A DNA stretch of 64,000 bases from assembly GCA_965262485.1 (NCBI GenBank), contig OZ253540.1, forward strand, positions 2,356,001-2,420,000, written 5' to 3'. Of the stretch, positions 55,345 to 64,000 are shown piece after piece. Under the pieces are notes generated by a model. The model ran no database searches and was not told the DNA's origin. It was given only the letters and a program-made list of their open reading frames with translations. The position numbers were made by a program, and so were the translations under genes. The stretch is from Bin87 sp965262485 (GTDB taxonomy: Bacteria; Chloroflexota; Dehalococcoidia; Lucifugimonadales; UBA3495). The first letter of the stretch is position 1. The number at the start of each line of letters is the position of its first letter.

Positions 55345-55425
55345 ATCCATTGGATACCAATCCATTCCATTGCGAATGCATTCCATAGGAATGGTATCGA
55401 TACCATAGGAATGGATACCGATGGA
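55345..55425. repeat. Cluster of AT-rich palindromes upstream of an integrase
   Basis: ATGGTATCGATACCAT (55391-55406) is a perfect 16-bp palindrome flanked by two direct CCATAGGAATGG copies; GAATGCATTC (55374-55383) and TCCATTGGATACCAATCCAT lie beside it. The base composition differs from the GC-rich surroundings. Candidate attachment or integrase-binding region. Confidence 0.6.
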
Positions 55426-55665
55426 TTGACCGCCCATGGAGTTGCGAAAGCCGGAAATGGGGGTCGCGAGCACGATCTGGCCCTGCTTGGGATGGATTCG
55501 TGGGAAAACCGCCGCCGATGCCGAGAAGCCAGCCCCGCTGAGGGCTGCAAAATAGGCCCAAAGCAGCCACTTGCGCACGCCCGTTCGCTGCGCGATAATT
55601 GGCCTTATCGCGCATCTTTTGCCCGCCGAAATCACCCCCGCAATCCCGCCGCCGGAGACTCGCCT

Positions 55666-56631
55666 ATGACCACCACCGCCAGCACCCAGATCGTCCCCCA
55701 GGAACCCACGTCCCTGCCTGCTCTGCGTGCCGCCGACCAGGGCGTGGCCTCCGCCCTGGAGTCTGTTCTCTCCGAAAACACCAAGCGCGTCTACGGCGCC
55801 CAGTGGCGACTCTTCACCGACTGGTGCGGCGACGTGGGCTTGCACTCCCTGCCGGCGGAACCCCTCACCGTCGCCCGCTACCTGGCCGCCCGTGCCGGTT
55901 CCGGCGCCAGCATCGCCACCATTCGCCTGGCCACCAGCGCGATTGCCAAAGCTCACGAGTTGGCCGGCCACGAGTCCCCCTGCCGGGACCCGGGCGTGCG
56001 CGAGGCGCTGAAGGGCTGGGGCCGCCAATTGGCCAAACCCCAGCGCCAGGCCGGAGCCCTCACCGCCGACGTTCTCGCCGTCATTCGGCTCACCGCCGTC
56101 CAACCCCGCCAGCGCGGCCGCGGCTTTGAAACAGCCGGGCAGGCTGAGGAACGGGGAAGGTTTGACGTCGCCCTGGTGGCGGCGTTGTCCGACGCCGGAT
56201 TGAGGCGTTCCGAGGCGGCCGCGCTGACCTGGGGAGACGTGCAGCGCTGGGACGACGGCAGCGGCCGCATCACCGTGGTCCGCTCCAAGACCGACGTGGA
56301 GGCCCAGGGCGCCGTGGTGGCCATCACCCCCGCCGCGATGCAGGCCCTGGACACCATCCGGCCGGTGGGCGTGGATGGTGAGGTGAAGGTGTTCGGACTG
56401 TCGGAGTCCCAGATCGCCCGCCGGGTGAAGGGGATCGCCAAAGCCGCGAGGTTAGCTGATTGGGAATTCTTCAGCGGTCACAGCGGCCGGGTGGGCATGG
56501 CCCGGCGTATGGCCCAGAACGGCGCGCCCACCCATGAGATCGAACGCCAGGGCCGCTGGAAACAGGGCGGCGGCATGGTCGGCCGCTACACCCGCGGCGA
56601 GTCCGCCGGGTCAGCGCTGCGTTACTTGTAA
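55666..56631 (+). CDS. Tyrosine recombinase (integrase)
   Basis: From ATG 55666 (GGAG nine bases upstream) the 321 residues have an N-terminal SAM-like core-binding domain (SENTKRVYGAQWRLFTDWC) and the catalytic domain: SDAGLRRSEAAALTWGDV (Arg), VVRSKTD (Lys), FSGHSGRVGMARRM (H-x-x-R), GRWKQGGGMVGRYTR (Trp in the second His position, Tyr). It should recombine short sites. The palindromic cluster 240-320 bases upstream may be its site. It is intact, unlike the integrase at 24091, and could mobilise the right part of the island. Confidence 0.88.
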   Translation: MTTTASTQIVPQEPTSLPALRAADQGVASALESVLSENTKRVYGAQWRLFTDWCGDVGLHSLPAEPLTVARYLAARAGSGASIATIRLATSAIAKAHELAGHESPCRDPGVREALKGWGRQLAKPQRQAGALTADVLAVIRLTAVQPRQRGRGFETAGQAEERGRFDVALVAALSDAGLRRSEAAALTWGDVQRWDDGSGRITVVRSKTDVEAQGAVVAITPAAMQALDTIRPVGVDGEVKVFGLSESQIARRVKGIAKAARLADWEFFSGHSGRVGMARRMAQNGAPTHEIERQGRWKQGGGMVGRYTRGESAGSALRYL

Positions 56632-56824
56632 CGCGATCTCATCCACCTCGATAATTGGGGCGACCGCCATCCATCTCCGCTAATGTACTACTGGTAGACG
56701 CGCGACCCTTGGCTTATCTCCGCGCGTGCGACGGAATCCCGAACCTCTTTGTCTGGACCAAGGCCGCCGACCAGGTCCTGGCTAACGTCGCCCACTTTTG
56801 CCAGCGAACTTTCGATATATGACA

Positions 56825-58270
56825 TTAGCGCCGTTGCAATTCGAGCAGTTGCCTGTGGCGGATTACTGCGAAGCCACAAAACCTAAGCAGTATATGTTCC
56901 AAGTAAAATTGACTCAGATCATGCAGATGCACGTACTGCGCTAGGTCTCCGTCTACGTGTTGGAGGTAGCCCGGCTTGATAACCGGGTTCTTGTCCAACG
57001 GATGGGTGACGTAATTCCGCACGTCAATCAGGAGACAGGCTCCGTTGTCGTTTGGGATGTTCAAGTCTGAGCACAGCTTATGTGTGGCCGGGTTGGTGGT
57101 TGCATCGAGATGACGGTGCGGAATCTTGTAACAGCGCAGCACCTTGTCGAAATCTTGTTTGGCTGTGTTGCGAATGGTTCGCTCCAGCACTAGTCCGGCG
57201 ATAATTTCCAGTCCCCCGCAGCTTTTCGCTACCGCGTCCCGCAATATTCCGGCACGTCTCATAGCTTGGCTGCTGACGTACGCGTCTATCACGGCGATCA
57301 GCTCGTCTTTGTTGGACTGCCACCTGCGCCAGAACCTAGGAAAGAATCGTTCGAGAATATTACCCCATCGGGCGTCCCTGTCGTGGTGAAACCAGTTCAG
57401 TGGGTTTTGCCGACGGGATCCAAACTCTCCTGGCTCGCCATAAACGACCCTGCCAGTTCCATCGTATCCGATGGTCACGCTGGGAAAGCAGTATTCGGTC
57501 ATCGTGAAGGCAAAGAAGTAGTGAACCCCCTCCAGTACCTCCCTGAGTTCTTCGGTGACGAAATTTGTGCCGTCGCGTTTTTCTACGACTCCCGTATGGC
57601 TGACAGCGCCATCATCCGAGGGTTCATCCTTTGTGAGAGTGATATGCCATCCATCCCCAGTATCCATGACGATGTTGTGGCGGGCGGGGGACAGGGTAAT
57701 TTGAGCATCGCCTCCCAGCCTGTCAGATGTGTTTTGCAACGATTGACTCTCGTCGCCGACGATGCTTGCGATTGATGACCATTGCTTTTCTGGCGTTCTG
57801 AAATCGGCAAACCCAGATATGCTGAACTCGGCTTTACGCAGCAGCGAGTTACGTATTGCCGTCTGACCCGCACGCAAAACCAGTACACCCCTGTTCCCGT
57901 GGTCCGCATACAGAACGCTAGCGTCCAATGTCGGGTTAGCCCTGGGCGGTATCGGGGGGTGGGATGGCTTTAGATCCAACTTCACGCGGGCGCGCTTTTG
58001 CCATGCGTCTTCGAGCAACGGATGAGTCCCGGCAAACTCGCTCAAAGTGTATCGAAAGTGTTGGGTGCCATCTGGGTTCAATTCAGGCTCTGGATGATAG
58101 GCTGGAGCGTTGAAGTACTCGAATCTTAGATAGCCCTCGGGAGCGATCTTCGGAATCACGATCATCTCAAGAGGAGTCCCATCGTACGTAACGGTTGCGT
58201 GAATCGGCACGTCCAACTCGGCGTTGATAATCGTGTCGAAAAAACGCGATTCTACTCGGTTCAGTCGCAT
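56825..58270 (-). CDS. HEPN-type protein, third gene of a restriction-like operon
   Basis: ATG 58270 has AAGGA upstream; the frame is open to 58300. The 481 residues have a beta-rich first half and a helical second half with LLIDVRNYVTHPLDKN, whose R-N-x3-H matches the RNase motif of HEPN domains, as in ApeA-like abortive infection proteins. Upstream helices (LRDAVAKSCGGLEIIAGLVL) fit a HEPN bundle. It is preceded by a zinc-finger gene and a type IIG-like methyltransferase on the same strand. Probably an RNase effector; this assignment rests on the motif. Confidence 0.65.
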   Translation of the reverse strand: MRLNRVESRFFDTIINAELDVPIHATVTYDGTPLEMIVIPKIAPEGYLRFEYFNAPAYHPEPELNPDGTQHFRYTLSEFAGTHPLLEDAWQKRARVKLDLKPSHPPIPPRANPTLDASVLYADHGNRGVLVLRAGQTAIRNSLLRKAEFSISGFADFRTPEKQWSSIASIVGDESQSLQNTSDRLGGDAQITLSPARHNIVMDTGDGWHITLTKDEPSDDGAVSHTGVVEKRDGTNFVTEELREVLEGVHYFFAFTMTEYCFPSVTIGYDGTGRVVYGEPGEFGSRRQNPLNWFHHDRDARWGNILERFFPRFWRRWQSNKDELIAVIDAYVSSQAMRRAGILRDAVAKSCGGLEIIAGLVLERTIRNTAKQDFDKVLRCYKIPHRHLDATTNPATHKLCSDLNIPNDNGACLLIDVRNYVTHPLDKNPVIKPGYLQHVDGDLAQYVHLHDLSQFYLEHILLRFCGFAVIRHRQLLELQRR

Positions 58271-58325
58271 CTCCCGTATCCTTTTGCCCTCGTTTGGCAA
58301 ACTTTGTCGTCGATAAAAGCGGCCG

Positions 58326-59099
58326 TTAATCTGGTATCTCTTCGTAGATGGGTGCTCCTTTCCTCTCTGCTTCAGATGCGATTTTATCTGTCTGCTCTAG
58401 GCTGCTGATTATTTGGTCTAGTCCCTCGTCCGTGATCATTCCTCTGGTCCCTTGGGTAGCTAGTTCATTAGCCATGTCTTCGGAGTAACCGATTGACACG
58501 TCGATCTGCACGGTGCCCCGGTCTGGTTTGCTGATAAGCGACCCTTTGGGCCCTTCTTGGTACTTGACGTGGCCGCATGTCAGGCGCTCCCGGCCATCGA
58601 CGGATCGCCCGCAAATTTGGCACGTTACCGTCGCCCGAAAGTAGCACTGTATGCGATGGAGGACCAAGTCCTCTAACCTTTGAGCGAGTGCAAGAAACTC
58701 TTGCGCGCTCCATTCCCAATCCGTTGTCGTCGGTTCAAAACTGGTGCCGTGTATTTCGGGTTTTCCGGATCGTTGAGGTGATCTATCCCTGACCCGTAAC
58801 GCCCCGTTTTCCAAAACCCGGTAGCGTGCGTGGCCAAACAGGTTCCGCACTCCTCTAATGTACAGCCGCTCGTCAGTTTCCCAAGGTTGCCATAACCTGT
58901 CACCGGCTTTCATTTGGGTAATGTCCGATCCGAAGGGCAGCGTCACTCCGTGTCGGAGCCTCCCTATACGTTCCATGTAATGGAGCATCTGCGTGATCCG
59001 AGCTAAGGCTTCCTCCGACTGTACTTTGGGGGTATTGATCTTGATCTGAACCATCTTGTCGCTCACCTTGGTTGGTGGATTGTATTCCACCAGCTTCAT
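58326..59099 (-). CDS. Zinc-finger hypothetical protein of the restriction-like operon
   Basis: The 257 residues start MKLVEYNPPTKVSDKMVQIK and contain CQICG...TCGH, a probable zinc-binding site of the form CxxC-x9-CxH, at about residues 160-175. The N-terminal part has RLYIRGVRNLFGHARYRVL and a WEWSAQEFLALAQRL helix. No family recognised. It lies 16 bases after the methyltransferase stop and about 55 bases before the HEPN gene start, so it is the middle gene of a three-gene operon and may bind DNA or link the other two. Confidence 0.65.
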   Translation of the reverse strand: MKLVEYNPPTKVSDKMVQIKINTPKVQSEEALARITQMLHYMERIGRLRHGVTLPFGSDITQMKAGDRLWQPWETDERLYIRGVRNLFGHARYRVLENGALRVRDRSPQRSGKPEIHGTSFEPTTTDWEWSAQEFLALAQRLEDLVLHRIQCYFRATVTCQICGRSVDGRERLTCGHVKYQEGPKGSLISKPDRGTVQIDVSIGYSEDMANELATQGTRGMITDEGLDQIISSLEQTDKIASEAERKGAPIYEEIPD

Positions 59100-59115
59100 G
59101 CTCTTGGTAGCCCAG

Positions 59116-61848
59116 CTATGGAACCGCAGTTTCTGCTTCTGCTCGTTCCAGGTTCAGCGCCAGCAGCCGCTCCAGTATCTCGCCGTCGGGCAGGTCCGCT
59201 GGCCATCCGTATGCGTCCGCGACCGCCGCGTCCAGCCGGGTATGGATGTTGTCCAGCCACCTGGGCCGCTGGTTGTACAGGTTGGTCAGCGTCCGCTTCC
59301 TCAGCTCCGCCGCGCTGATCCCCGCCGGATTCAGCCAGCCCTCCCGCAGCGCGTTCAACTCCGCCGCCGCCGCGCCGATGGCCTCCCGCTGCTCCTCCGT
59401 CGGACGCGGAAACGGGAAGGTCTCGAAGCATGTGGTAGGCGTGTAGCGTGGCCGCGTTTCCAACTGCGTTCCCATCGCCAACGCCCACAGTTCGTGAAAG
59501 CGCGAGTGCAACAGGCCAAATGTGTAGTCGTCATCGCAGGCGAACGCAATCAGGTTGTGATCAGATAAAATATCGATTGGCAACCACACGAATAAACGAT
59601 GTTTGGATACTGTTGGGGTAGCTATGTAACGGTCAAATCCCTTGAGGGCTTCCCTCATACCTGGTCGTGGCTCCATATGCCACCACCATTTGTCAGCGTA
59701 TAACGCACGTCTGTTTCCTGCGCGCATCGGTTTGACATGAGCATTAGCGTATTCAAACGGAAATTCAAACAGCGCTGCCTGCTCCACAGTCATATTGCCG
59801 AAGTCGATTATCCAGATTCCCCTGGAACGGCTGGTAATATCGCGGCCGTTAACCCAAGGCCTGAGCGCTTCGGCATTACTTCGGCCATGCGGGTTAGGTT
59901 TTTGCAGCATTTCTTGTGCAAGTTCACCGGGAATATCAAATGGCCCGCCCTTGGTGTCTCCCATGAAAGCAATGCCGAGGTTTGCCGTTAGTCGTTTGGC
60001 GTCGGTTAGATTCGCTCCCAACTTAAGGTCGGCGTTTATCAACTGTACTGGATGCCCGTCGAGTTCGCGCTCGGCCTCGGATCCATCATCAAACCCAACG
60101 ATCGAAATGTGCACCGCCGCGCCTTCCAGCACCCATGGATGATCGGACCACGCCATGAAGATGTCGCCGGTCTCCTTGATGCGCTGCAACACCCTCCGGT
60201 TTGCCCCGCCTCGTATTCCCTGCGTCGCCAGTAGCCCCGCGCGGCGGACCTCCCCCGCTTCGATTGCCCGCTGCGCCTTGTGGAACCAGTAGCACACCAG
60301 GTCGGCTTCGGCCGGCACCTTGCCGTCGTACTGCTTGAACAGCGCGTCCACGTATTCGTCGTTCAGCCCCGTGCGAAGCAGTTTCCCGCCCAAAAACGGC
60401 GGGTTCCCTATGATGAACTCTGCCGCCGGCCACTCCGGTTCCGCCGGATGCTCCGGGTCGGTCAGGTCCAGTATCGCGTCCGTCTGCCGTATCGTGTCCA
60501 GCGGCGTCAGGATCGGCCGCTGCGTGTAGCCGAACCCGTTGGCCTGGTGCCACTGGATGTAGCCGATCCACAGCGCCGTCCGCGCCAGCTCCGCCGCGTA
60601 GTGTTTGATCTCCAGCCCCAGCATCTGGTTCGGCTGCACCGTCGGCGTTAGCCCGTGCCACCCCCGCACCGCCGCGAAGTCGATCACCTCCCGCTCCAAA
60701 TCCAGCAGCAACCGCAGTGCGATGTACAGGAAGTTGCCGCTGCCGCACGCCGGGTCCAGCACCCGCACCGACGCCAGCCGCTCCCGAAACGCCTCCAGGC
60801 GGGCACGCGCACCGTCGTTGTCATCGTCATCCAGCAGGTCGTTGACTTCCTGGCGCGCCGCCTCCCACTCCCGGTGCAGCGGCGTCATCACCACCGGCTC
60901 CACCACCAGCTCGATGTCGTCCGCGCCGGTGTAATGCGCCCCCGTCTGCGCCCGCTTGGACGCGTCCAGCGCCCGCTCGAACAGCGTCCCGAATATCGAC
61001 GGCTCGATGTCCCGCCAATTCCGCTCGCACGCCTCCCCCAGCCGTTGCAGGGCAACCGTGCTCAACTCCACGGTGTCTACCACGTTGAACAGGTCGCCGT
61101 TGAAGTGGGCGATTTGGTCGGCGCCGGCATGCCCGCCGGTAGCCATCAGAATGAACAGGCTGCGTATTGCCTCGTCGAACGTTTCCGGATTGCGATAGTG
61201 TTGGCCGACGACGCGCGTGAACAGCCCCTCGGGCAGCAGGCCGGCGTCCTCCGAGTACAGGCAGAACACCAGCTGGTTCAGGTACCGCGCCAACCGTTCG
61301 GGATCCTCATTGCGCGCCTCCATGTCCACCACGATGGACTGGAACAGCGACGCCGTCTCCCGCGTCACCGCGTCCACCGACCGCAGGCGCTCCCGGAACC
61401 GGTGCGGCGCGAAGAACACGTCCCGCACCAGGCCCAGCCGCTCCGGCTGCTCCAGCTCCCCGATACCGAGGTCGTAGCGGGCCGTCTCCATCCCCGGGAA
61501 GTTGGTCTGGATCCGTATCGTCTCGAACGACGACACGATCAGCAGCGGCGGCGTCTTCAGGTGCACCTGGTAGCGCAGCAGTTGGTTGAACGCCCCGTCC
61601 AGCTGCCCGTCCTGCCCCTTGAACTCCCAGCCGAAATGCTCCTCGAAGTAGGCGTCGGCGAACCCGCCCGGCACGCTCTTCTCAAAGGTGAACCTATCCG
61701 GGTCGCCATAGGCCGCCATCGTCGGATGGCCCACCACGGCACAGAGGTCATTGAAGAACGACTGCGCTCCCTGTCGTTCACCGAACCCCGCGTTCCGCCA
61801 GCGAGCGACAAACTCCTCCGGCGTCATTGTAGGCAGTTGCAGTGTCAT
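59116..61848 (-). CDS. Type IIG-like restriction-modification enzyme (nuclease plus N6-adenine methylase)
   Basis: From ATG 61848 the protein has 910 residues. Near residue 65 lies GFADAYFEEHFGWEFKGQDG, a D...ExK nuclease-like signature. VRVLDPACGSGNFLYIALRL (motif I) and EFIIGNPPFLGG (motif IV, NPPF) define a gamma-class N6-adenine methyltransferase; a helical spacer precedes it and a target-recognition region plus a C-terminal FETFPFP segment follows, as in MmeI/YeeA-type enzymes. It would methylate and cut at the same site. It is the first gene of the operon and looks intact. Confidence 0.85.
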   Translation of the reverse strand: MTLQLPTMTPEEFVARWRNAGFGERQGAQSFFNDLCAVVGHPTMAAYGDPDRFTFEKSVPGGFADAYFEEHFGWEFKGQDGQLDGAFNQLLRYQVHLKTPPLLIVSSFETIRIQTNFPGMETARYDLGIGELEQPERLGLVRDVFFAPHRFRERLRSVDAVTRETASLFQSIVVDMEARNEDPERLARYLNQLVFCLYSEDAGLLPEGLFTRVVGQHYRNPETFDEAIRSLFILMATGGHAGADQIAHFNGDLFNVVDTVELSTVALQRLGEACERNWRDIEPSIFGTLFERALDASKRAQTGAHYTGADDIELVVEPVVMTPLHREWEAARQEVNDLLDDDDNDGARARLEAFRERLASVRVLDPACGSGNFLYIALRLLLDLEREVIDFAAVRGWHGLTPTVQPNQMLGLEIKHYAAELARTALWIGYIQWHQANGFGYTQRPILTPLDTIRQTDAILDLTDPEHPAEPEWPAAEFIIGNPPFLGGKLLRTGLNDEYVDALFKQYDGKVPAEADLVCYWFHKAQRAIEAGEVRRAGLLATQGIRGGANRRVLQRIKETGDIFMAWSDHPWVLEGAAVHISIVGFDDGSEAERELDGHPVQLINADLKLGANLTDAKRLTANLGIAFMGDTKGGPFDIPGELAQEMLQKPNPHGRSNAEALRPWVNGRDITSRSRGIWIIDFGNMTVEQAALFEFPFEYANAHVKPMRAGNRRALYADKWWWHMEPRPGMREALKGFDRYIATPTVSKHRLFVWLPIDILSDHNLIAFACDDDYTFGLLHSRFHELWALAMGTQLETRPRYTPTTCFETFPFPRPTEEQREAIGAAAAELNALREGWLNPAGISAAELRKRTLTNLYNQRPRWLDNIHTRLDAAVADAYGWPADLPDGEILERLLALNLERAEAETAVP

Positions 61849-62225
61849 CTCGTCCCCGAGCGCCAACATATCACTGGGTATGACTCGCCGCAAATAACCC
61901 AGGTGGTCGCAAGAATTGCCCAACTTGCCGTTTATCGGTGTCGCTTGTAGCTACGGTTTAGCCTCACAGTAGTCGCCTGCCGGGTAGTCGACGTAGCAAT
62001 AACCAACGCTCTCGATCTCGCTACTGTTGTGGCACACGTGATACCGTTTGGCCGTCTTGCCCAGTGGATAACCTGCTCTTATCTTCTCGGCCGCGACTGA
62101 TTTGGGCGGATACATCGTGGCATAAAGACCCGGACACACCCCCACCAGCCGGTCCCACTATCCCAGATACGCCAGAAACCGTCGCGCTTGCGGTATGCGG
62201 AAGTCCAGTGCGCCGGCTCCGCCCT
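61849..62225. other. Intergenic; one doubtful minus-strand ORF
   Basis: A 64-codon frame on the minus strand (62145-61951, MGVCPGLYATMYPPKSVAAE...) has no RBS that I trust, but its composition (KTAKRYHVCHNSSEIESVGY) is protein-like. It may be a small gene or fragment. The promoter of the type IIG-like operon should be here. Confidence 0.3.
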
Positions 62226-63425
62226 CTAGTCAAGAGGCTGGACGGTTAAACCTACCGAACGGCGACACACGTCTACCAGTTCGAGCCAAGGCGTTTCTGC
62301 TGATTCACCGTCGGGAGGTTCGATAACCACGTGATCTTGATTCGCAAACAGCACATAAGATGCGCGTCCGGGGAGCACCGAGCTTGGGTACTTTATCCCG
62401 TCGATGCCGGCCCTCCGCCGCCTCACCCGTGACCGTAGGAATTCCGTCACCACTTGAGTGGGCACATATTCGACGTGGATTCTGTCATCGCGCGTAATGG
62501 GTCGAGATATTTGGTCAGCGACATGGTGTAGGAACGTCAGGGCACGACGGAATACGTCCTCACCACCTTCGGGATCACACTCGAACAAGCCAGGGATACC
62601 CGGAATCTCCGTCAGATCCAGGACAATAGCCGGCCTGAGGGTTCTCCAGCGACCAACTGCGAATGACCCGGGCTCCTGGGCAACTTCCAACAAGGCCGTG
62701 TCGATCTCATCGCACGCATAGAACATCACGATTCCCGGGGCGCTCATCCGATTGGCCTGAGTCGCCTTGTCCTCTGGGGGCGGACCCAACTCTTGAGGTG
62801 TTTCGAGTTGTGCATCTGGCTTTTCCCAGCGGGCCCGGTACAGGTGCGTACCTGCTGGCAATTCCTTAAACAAACCCAACTCATCGGCAGAATCGAAAAT
62901 GTTTCTCAGGATATGACCTGGGTCGTAGACCTCGGGTTCAGAAGGGTCAGGCCCGTAGTCCAGAAAGAAAAAGCGCCGCCGGCGCATCACCACGTCGCAG
63001 AAGTAAGCCCAGTTGTCCCGAGCGTATTCACGATCGGTCAGACCCAAACCGTTCCGGTCGCACCAAGTGATATCGTCCAAGTACCCCACGAGCTCGCCCA
63101 ACAGCACGCCATGGTGGTCGTTGGGCAACTCCAGCGCGATGACATCGGTCAGCAATTCCTCAGAATCCCAGTTACTGCCGAAGTACTCGCACCCCTCGCT
63201 GTCCCATGGGAGCTCATCCACGGCATCTCCATACTCCTGGTGGAGGCACCGGTTGATGTATTCGCCGACTTCGCCCAGCGGAGCTGCGAGAGGTTCGCCG
63301 CCGACGGCCCGGCAAAACGAGCAATGGTCAGCCTCGGCGTTAGCGGAGATGAAACCTCGGATCCCGTCATCATCGATGCAATCTCCGCAAACGAACTTTC
63401 TTGAACTGCTCAATCTCGACCTCAC
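62226..63425 (-). CDS. HEPN/RES-domain protein (RES toxin-like)
   Basis: The 399 residues start with a CGDC...CSFC zinc site (HEPN/RES N-terminal domain type), followed by a helical region and a RES domain: GTHLYRARWE (R), MSAPGIVMFYACDEIDTALL, LEVAQEPGSFAVGRWRTLRP and a conserved late YPSSVLPGRASYVLF. RES toxins degrade NAD+ or ADP-ribosylate targets; the Arg, Tyr and Glu pattern is kept. The GTG 63425 start has no good RBS, so the exact N-terminus is uncertain. It lies 32 bases downstream of the DUF4276 gene. Confidence 0.8.
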   Translation of the reverse strand: MRSRLSSSRKFVCGDCIDDDGIRGFISANAEADHCSFCRAVGGEPLAAPLGEVGEYINRCLHQEYGDAVDELPWDSEGCEYFGSNWDSEELLTDVIALELPNDHHGVLLGELVGYLDDITWCDRNGLGLTDREYARDNWAYFCDVVMRRRRFFFLDYGPDPSEPEVYDPGHILRNIFDSADELGLFKELPAGTHLYRARWEKPDAQLETPQELGPPPEDKATQANRMSAPGIVMFYACDEIDTALLEVAQEPGSFAVGRWRTLRPAIVLDLTEIPGIPGLFECDPEGGEDVFRRALTFLHHVADQISRPITRDDRIHVEYVPTQVVTEFLRSRVRRRRAGIDGIKYPSSVLPGRASYVLFANQDHVVIEPPDGESAETPWLELVDVCRRSVGLTVQPLD

Positions 63426-63457
63426 CCGTTTGCTGCAGCGACTACAGATTCGATGCC

Positions 63458-64000
63458 CTAAACTGTCTCGCAGGCGCCTTGGGCCAAATCTTCCAACTGA
63501 TCAATCCATTCTCCGAAGTGCTGGCATCTTGCCCGCAGGTTCGCCAACCCTATCTTCTCCGCCACGATCGGCCCCGCGGATGGCTTCATCCCCGCGTATT
63601 CCGGTATCTCCGCGATTATGCGCTTGGACGGCGCTGTGTCCGGACCATCGTTGATCAGCTCTGGATTGGCAAACTGGCCAGCCATGGTAGCTAAGTTTTG
63701 TATCCCGGCCTGACCATCCGTGAAATGCGCCGCCAGTTGATCAGGCTCTGATAACAGCAGCGTCTCAAATTCGTGGAGTTGCAGGTAGGGTATGAACCTC
63801 CAATCACCGATATCGTCGCGCAGCGCCGCTTCCAGTACCCTGACCTTCTCATACGGGTCCGCCGCGCCTTGCGCATCTCCGTAACCAAGAAAGTCGGATG
63901 GAAGCCGATAGAGGTCGCAGGCGGTGGTGAAGCGCGCATCGTCGTTCTGATCCTCCCTCAGCCAAGAGAGGATGTCGCGCCGGGGCTGAGCGTAGCTTCG
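63458..64000 (-). CDS. DUF4276 family protein, N-terminus beyond the window
   Basis: The frame is open to the window edge and gives the last 180 residues: LPSDFLGYGDAQGAADPYEK, VRVLEAALRDDIGDWRFIPY, LQLHEFETLLLSEPDQLAAH and SKRIIAEIPEYAGMKPSAGP. The DPYEKVxxLEQAL and RFIPYxQLHEFEALLFSDP motifs are those of DUF4276, a TOPRIM-like family usually paired with an AAA ATPase in abortive-infection systems. The ATPase would be upstream, outside the window. Confidence 0.85.
   Translation of the reverse strand, partial: RSYAQPRRDILSWLREDQNDDARFTTACDLYRLPSDFLGYGDAQGAADPYEKVRVLEAALRDDIGDWRFIPYLQLHEFETLLLSEPDQLAAHFTDGQAGIQNLATMAGQFANPELINDGPDTAPSKRIIAEIPEYAGMKPSAGPIVAEKIGLANLRARCQHFGEWIDQLEDLAQGACETV

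Noticed and set aside
60655..61950. Plus-strand frame of 431 codons opposite the type IIG-like gene
   Set aside because: Arg/Pro/Gln-rich shadow frame; the minus strand has clear methyltransferase motifs.

Overview
The window is GC-rich and crowded with phage-defence, restriction-modification, toxin-antitoxin and transposition genes. Many of them are broken by insertions, frameshifts or in-frame stop codons. No rRNA, tRNA, CRISPR array or housekeeping operon was recognised. The gene content looks like an accessory (defence) island on a bacterial chromosome or large plasmid. The host cannot be named from this sequence; the gene style (IS427-type insertion sequences, DUF499/DUF1156 methylase loci, viperin, many MrfA-like helicase remnants) would fit an environmental Chloroflexota-like or similar high-GC bacterium, which is a weak inference.

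Layout. 1-4.3 kb: a graveyard with a DUF1998 helicase remnant, an IS605-type TnpB element and a split, partly inverted serine recombinase. 4.5-9.1 kb: a two-gene minus-strand operon, a 451-residue protein plus a 1070-residue SIR2 protein, whose 5' border is two tandem IS427-like copies (9.1-10.8 kb). 11-20.2 kb: a decayed DUF499/DUF1156 anti-phage methylase locus with a BrnT toxin and a BrnA-nuclease fusion, ended by a third copy of the same IS. 20.5-25.3 kb: an HsdR-N-like nuclease gene split by a 2472-bp transposon (copy A) with a perfect 8-bp target duplication, then a frameshifted tyrosine integrase. 25.3-27.5 kb: an MFS remnant, a HEXXH protein and a coiled-coil protein. 27.7-33.9 kb: one very large STAND NTPase gene with a nuclease-like N-terminus, inactivated by several stop codons. 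34.6-38.0 kb: a related transposon (copy B, 3420 bp) carrying a methyltransferase-nuclease fusion interrupted by a 17-G tract.

38.5-39.1 kb holds a noncoding tandem repeat of period 271 bp. 39.5-49 kb has a degenerate HTH-methyltransferase, an MrfA-like helicase with a C-terminal nuclease, fragments of a second such helicase, a VapBC pair, a DUF7662/PIN pair, an HEPN-like protein and remnants of NYN, ASCH and methyltransferase genes. 49-55.2 kb has a pentapeptide-FRG fusion, a prokaryotic viperin with an HTH-TPR partner, and a two-gene ASCH operon. 55.3-64 kb has an integrase behind a cluster of palindromes, a three-gene operon (type IIG-like enzyme, zinc-finger protein, HEPN protein), a HEPN/RES toxin-like gene and a DUF4276 gene running off the end.

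The most unusual feature is the pair of IS6-like transposons A and B. Both carry, behind the transposase, a convergent overlapping pair of tiny membrane-protein genes (called X and Y here), a conserved hairpin leader in front of Y, and different cargo. Their transposase 5' parts read identical, but the 3' modules switch abruptly to diverged sequence. Several broken genes can be restored on paper by single GC-to-AT transitions or single-base indels, which suggests an island under active decay and turnover.
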